Assembly: GCF_900188355.1 (NCBI RefSeq) | Contig: NZ_FZNX01000005.1 | Location: forward strand, 360,729-424,728 | Direction of reading: 5' to 3' | Source: Lutibacter flavus | GTDB taxonomy: Bacteria; Bacteroidota; Bacteroidia; Flavobacteriales; Flavobacteriaceae | DNA length: 64,000 nucleotides | Shown: positions 60,957 to 64,000 of the stretch, one piece after another | Numbering within the stretch: position 1 is the stretch's first letter | How the letters are laid out: each line of letters starts with the position of its first letter | Position numbers and translations under genes: made by a program | The notes under the pieces: model-generated | Told to the model about the DNA's origin: nothing | The model's database searches: none | Seen by the model: the letters and a program-made list of their open reading frames with translations, nothing else

Positions 60957-63900
60957 TTAGCGACTTAAATACAATCTTCGCTGAATTGGTTTTTTATCAT
61001 CTTTATTAAAGTAAATAATAAAATAATATACACCTGCGGTTACTAATTTATCGTTACCATTTAATCTACCGTTCCAATCTGGTTTAGAAATATTTGAAGT
61101 GTAAACTAAATTACCCCAACGATTATAAAATTCAACCTTAAAATCGGGATAGAGTTCTCTTAGATTCCCTATTTTAAATGTATCATTTATGCCATTACCA
61201 TTTGGTGAAAATCCATCATAAATTGAGATGTCATATTGCTCACATGCATTTAAATCAACCGTTACAGCAAGAGGATTTGCACTAGAACATCCATCACTAT
61301 CACTCTCTATAGCGTAATATGTTTCACTATCATTTAAAAACTCTGTTAGACTTAATTCGTTGCCATTTGGGTATGAATCATACCAAGTAATTATTCCTCC
61401 ATTTAAAGGAGATACATTTTCGTTTAAATCAGCTAATGTTGGATTGAAATTTGAGCAAAATTCATTTCCTATTGAATTTAATAAAGGAGTTCCGGCATCC
61501 GTTAATGTAACGTTCACAACCACTCTTGTAGCACTTTCACAGCTATTGGAATCAGATTGAGCTGCCCAATAGTTTGCTCCATTAATTAATAAATCGGTTG
61601 ATTTTAAAGGATTAGTTTCTGTTTCGGTCGCATACCAAACAATATTTTCATTGGCTTGTAAGTCTGAAATTTTTGGAAAACTAGATGCGCAAAAAACTTG
61701 AAAAGTGTTTTCTATTGTAGGTGATTGAACCTCAAGAATTGTAGCAGTAATCATTAGTTTTGAATTACTTTCGCAGCCTGTAGTTTGGTCATAATTTAAA
61801 GCCCAATAATCCTCTCCATCTATTAATGCGTCAGTTTCGTTTAAAGGTGTTGTTGAAGTTTCTGTGTCAAACCATAAAATTGAATCTCCACTTACTTGTA
61901 AACTGGCAATTGTTGGGTTATCCATACTACAGAAAGTCTGATTTATTTGCGTAGTTGTTGCTATTGCCAGATTACTAATAATTGCATTAATTTCAAGTCT
62001 GGAAACGCTTTCACAACCAGAAGCTTCTGTTTGTGTAGCCCAATAATCTTCACCATTTATTAAAATAGCATCCACATTTAATGGTGCTGTTGACGTTTCT
62101 GAATCATACCAAATTATTTCATTTCCAGTAATTGTTAAATCAGCTATAGTAGGATTGTCAATTTCACAAAAAGTTTGATTCGCTATAGTAGTAGTTGGGG
62201 GTGGACTTGAAATAATAGCAGTATTTACCACTATTCTTGTTGCACTTTCACAACCGGTAGCGTTTGTTTGTGTAGCCCAATAATTGGCACCGTTTATTAA
62301 AATAACATTAACGTTTAATGGTGTTGTTGACGTTTCAGATTCATACCAAGTTATTGCATTACCAATTGCATTTAAATTAGCTATAGTTGGATTGTCAATT
62401 TCACAAAAAGATTGATTCGCTTCAATAATAGTTGGGGGCGAAGTTGAATTAATAAAGGCTGTTACCACTAATCTTGCTGAACTTTCACACCCTGAATCAA
62501 CTGTTTGTGTTGCCCAATAATCTTCACCATTAATTAAATTTTCATCAGTACCTAGCGGTGTTGTTGAAGTTTCAGTAGCGTACCAAACAATATTATCACC
62601 AGTTGCATTTAAATTAGTTACTGTTGGACTGTCAACTTCACAAAAAGTTTGACTGGATTCTGTAGTAGTTGGTGGTGTAGAAATAACGATAGTTGCTGTT
62701 ACCATTAGCCTTGATGCGCTTTTACATCCTGAATCTTCGGTTTGTTCTGCCCAGTAATCTTCATTATTTATTAAAACATCTGAAGGGTTTAAGGGTGTTG
62801 TTGAAATCTCCGAATCATACCAAATAATATCATTTCCAGTTACGTTTAAATTAGCCACTGTTGGGTTGTTAACTTCACAAAAAGTTTGATTTGTTTCTGT
62901 GGTTGTTGGAGGTAAAGGTATAATAATTGATGCTGTTACCACAAATTTCGAAGCACCGTTACAACCAGAATTTTCAGATAGTGTTGTCCAATAATCCTCT
63001 CCATTAATTAAATTTTCATTTGGATCTAATGGTGTTGCAGAAGTGTCAGAGTCATACCAAAGTAAGCCATCTTCCGGAGCAATTAAATCTGAAACTAGCG
63101 GAGAATTAGATGTAAAATCATTTGTACAAAATGATTGAGTAACTTCTGTGTTTGATTGAGATGAAATAATAGTAGTGTTTATAACTAATCTTTCTGAACT
63201 TTCACAACCAGAATCGTTAGTTTGTGTAGCCCAATAATCTTCACCATTAACTAAAGCTTCATCAATATTTAAAGGAATGGTTGAGGTTTCAGATTCATAC
63301 CAAACAATCGCATTACCAGTTACATCTAAATTTTCTACAGTAGGATTGTCAATTTCACAATATGTTTGATTTACTTCAGTAGTTGTTGGAGGTGGAGTTG
63401 AAATAATTGAAGCCGTTACAACTAATCTTTCTGAACTTTCACAACCAGAATCGTTAGTTTGTGTTGCCCAATAATCTTCTCCATTAATTAAATCTTCATC
63501 AGTACCTATTGGTGTTGTTGAAGTTTCAGTAGCATACCAAATAATATTATCACCAGTTGCATTTAAATTAGCTACAGTTGGATTGTCAATTTGGCAAAAT
63601 GTTTGAATTGCTTCAGTTGTTGTTGGTGGCAAAGGCGAAGTGAAAGTAACTGTAACCACAAATTTTGAACCACCTACACAACCTGACAGATCAGTTAGCG
63701 TTGCCCAATAATCTTCTCCATTAATTAAAATTTCATCAGGATTTAAAGGTGTTGTTGAAGTCTCGTTGTTATACCAAATCAGGCCTTCTTCAGGAGCTGT
63801 TAAATCAGAAATTAGTGGAGAATTAGATGGATCATTTGCACAAAATGATTGAGTTACTTCTGTTTTAGACTGACTTGAAATAATTGTAGCTGTTACCACC

Positions 63901-64000
63901 AATCGATTGGCACTTGAACAACCATTTGCATCGGTTTGTTCAGCCCAATAATCTTCACCATTTATTAATGAATCTGTATCGTTTAAAGGAGTTGTTGAAG
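60957..64000 (-). CDS. giant repeat adhesin with gliding-motility C-terminal domain, N-terminal part outside window
   Basis: The frame is open to the right edge, so only the last 1014 residues are seen. They hold a tail of about 95 residues starting YDGFSPNGNGINDTFKI and ending LYLSR, the type B sorting domain (gliding-motility-associated C-terminal domain) that directs export by the type IX system. Upstream lie eleven complete repeats of about 78-80 residues plus part of a twelfth, each with the pattern FC..DNPT.A.L...G..I.WY..ETSTTPL....LINGEDYWATQT..SGCES..R. Two Cys per repeat could form a disulfide; the fold is probably Ig-like. It is likely a surface adhesin of the SprB/RemA kind; partner genes porP and ompA follow. 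Confidence 0.9.
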   Translation of the reverse strand, partial: STTPLNDTDSLINGEDYWAEQTDANGCSSANRLVVTATIISSQSKTEVTQSFCANDPSNSPLISDLTAPEEGLIWYNNETSTTPLNPDEILINGEDYWATLTDLSGCVGGSKFVVTVTFTSPLPPTTTEAIQTFCQIDNPTVANLNATGDNIIWYATETSTTPIGTDEDLINGEDYWATQTNDSGCESSERLVVTASIISTPPPTTTEVNQTYCEIDNPTVENLDVTGNAIVWYESETSTIPLNIDEALVNGEDYWATQTNDSGCESSERLVINTTIISSQSNTEVTQSFCTNDFTSNSPLVSDLIAPEDGLLWYDSDTSATPLDPNENLINGEDYWTTLSENSGCNGASKFVVTASIIIPLPPTTTETNQTFCEVNNPTVANLNVTGNDIIWYDSEISTTPLNPSDVLINNEDYWAEQTEDSGCKSASRLMVTATIVISTPPTTTESSQTFCEVDSPTVTNLNATGDNIVWYATETSTTPLGTDENLINGEDYWATQTVDSGCESSARLVVTAFINSTSPPTIIEANQSFCEIDNPTIANLNAIGNAITWYESETSTTPLNVNVILINGANYWATQTNATGCESATRIVVNTAIISSPPPTTTIANQTFCEIDNPTIADLTITGNEIIWYDSETSTAPLNVDAILINGEDYWATQTEASGCESVSRLEINAIISNLAIATTTQINQTFCSMDNPTIASLQVSGDSILWFDTETSTTPLNETDALIDGEDYWALNYDQTTGCESNSKLMITATILEVQSPTIENTFQVFCASSFPKISDLQANENIVWYATETETNPLKSTDLLINGANYWAAQSDSNSCESATRVVVNVTLTDAGTPLLNSIGNEFCSNFNPTLADLNENVSPLNGGIITWYDSYPNGNELSLTEFLNDSETYYAIESDSDGCSSANPLAVTVDLNACEQYDISIYDGFSPNGNGINDTFKIGNLRELYPDFKVEFYNRWGNLVYTSNISKPDWNGRLNGNDKLVTAGVYYFIIYFNKDDKKPIQRRLYLSR
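61243..64000. repeat. tandem 230-250 bp coding repeat array
   Basis: The adhesin gene from 61243 to the window edge is made of direct repeats of about 230-250 bp. Units are most alike in the middle of the array and decay towards the 3' end (the last two differ most). Two unusual units (TQSFCAND... and TQSFCTND...) stand three units apart with matching neighbours, so a block of about three units, roughly 700 bp, has been duplicated as a whole. Confidence 0.85.

Noticed and set aside
60957..64000. CRISPR array suspected from regular spacing in the repeat region
   Set aside because: The period is about 240 bp, the repeats are continuous protein-coding sequence and there are no short identical repeats with unique spacers.

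Overview
The window is chromosomal DNA from a low-GC member of the Bacteroidetes, almost certainly a flavobacterium. The evidence is internal: a type IX secretion module (a repeat adhesin with a gliding-motility-type C-terminal domain, PorP/SprF and an OmpA-family protein), TonB receptors with a carboxypeptidase-like N-terminal domain, Bacteroidetes-type promoters (TTTG, about 19 bp, TAnnTTTG), a tmRNA tag ending in NYALAA, and many exported proteins whose signal peptides end in a short hydrophobic run followed by AQ/SQ or a lipobox Cys. I cannot name the species. There are no phage, plasmid, IS or CRISPR features; the only mobile-like elements are short palindromic repeats.

Layout. 1-2.7 kb: end of an outer-membrane porin, then the P-II protein and ammonium transporter (nitrogen uptake). 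2.8-8 kb: a DUF1684 lipoprotein, an MFS transporter preceded by an orphan terminator, a GH5 glycosidase, an exported peroxiredoxin and a stand-alone second TrpB. 8.2-11.1 kb: a leftward operon of uridine kinase, a DivIC/FtsB-like protein, methylmalonyl-CoA mutase small subunit and a strongly shrunken relic of the large subunit. 11.2-17.5 kb: tRNA-Thr, a GT39 glycosyltransferase, tRNA-Pro, a thioredoxin-like protein divergent from thioredoxin reductase, an AspT-like transporter and a DUF2807 protein. 17.5-24.2 kb: complete trpEGDCFBA operon with its own promoter, a leader peptide holding three consecutive Trp codons and an attenuator-type terminator.

24.2-38.3 kb: FKBP isomerase, double CDGSH protein, uracil-DNA-glycosylase-like protein, FUSC-family membrane protein, amidohydrolase, an outer-membrane barrel and TPR protein pair, FtsE, two glycosyltransferases and a small membrane protein. 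38.4-43.6 kb: tmRNA, a saccharopine/alanine-dehydrogenase-like enzyme, DUF3820, a membrane protein and a B12-dependent class II ribonucleotide reductase. 43.7-49.1 kb: an iron-acquisition locus (PepSY protein, DUF4198 protein, TonB-dependent siderophore receptor) divergent from an AraC-family regulator. 49.1-58 kb: KdsA, a GH20 hexosaminidase and a 2038-residue alpha-2-macroglobulin. 58-64 kb: OmpA-like protein, PorP/SprF and the very repetitive secreted adhesin, which runs off the right end.

Most notable points: (1) the trp attenuator with a Trp-Trp-Trp leader peptide; (2) the in-place, in-frame reduced MutB that lacks its active-site segments and the B12 domain; (3) palindromic repeats that lie not only between genes but inside trpF, at the 3' end of trpG and inside the macroglobulin gene, where they are translated; (4) a TrpB paralogue with no TrpA partner; (5) a probable small RNA or leader ahead of the MFS gene; (6) a higher-order repeat in the adhesin. 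I did not find a convincing wholly new multi-gene system.
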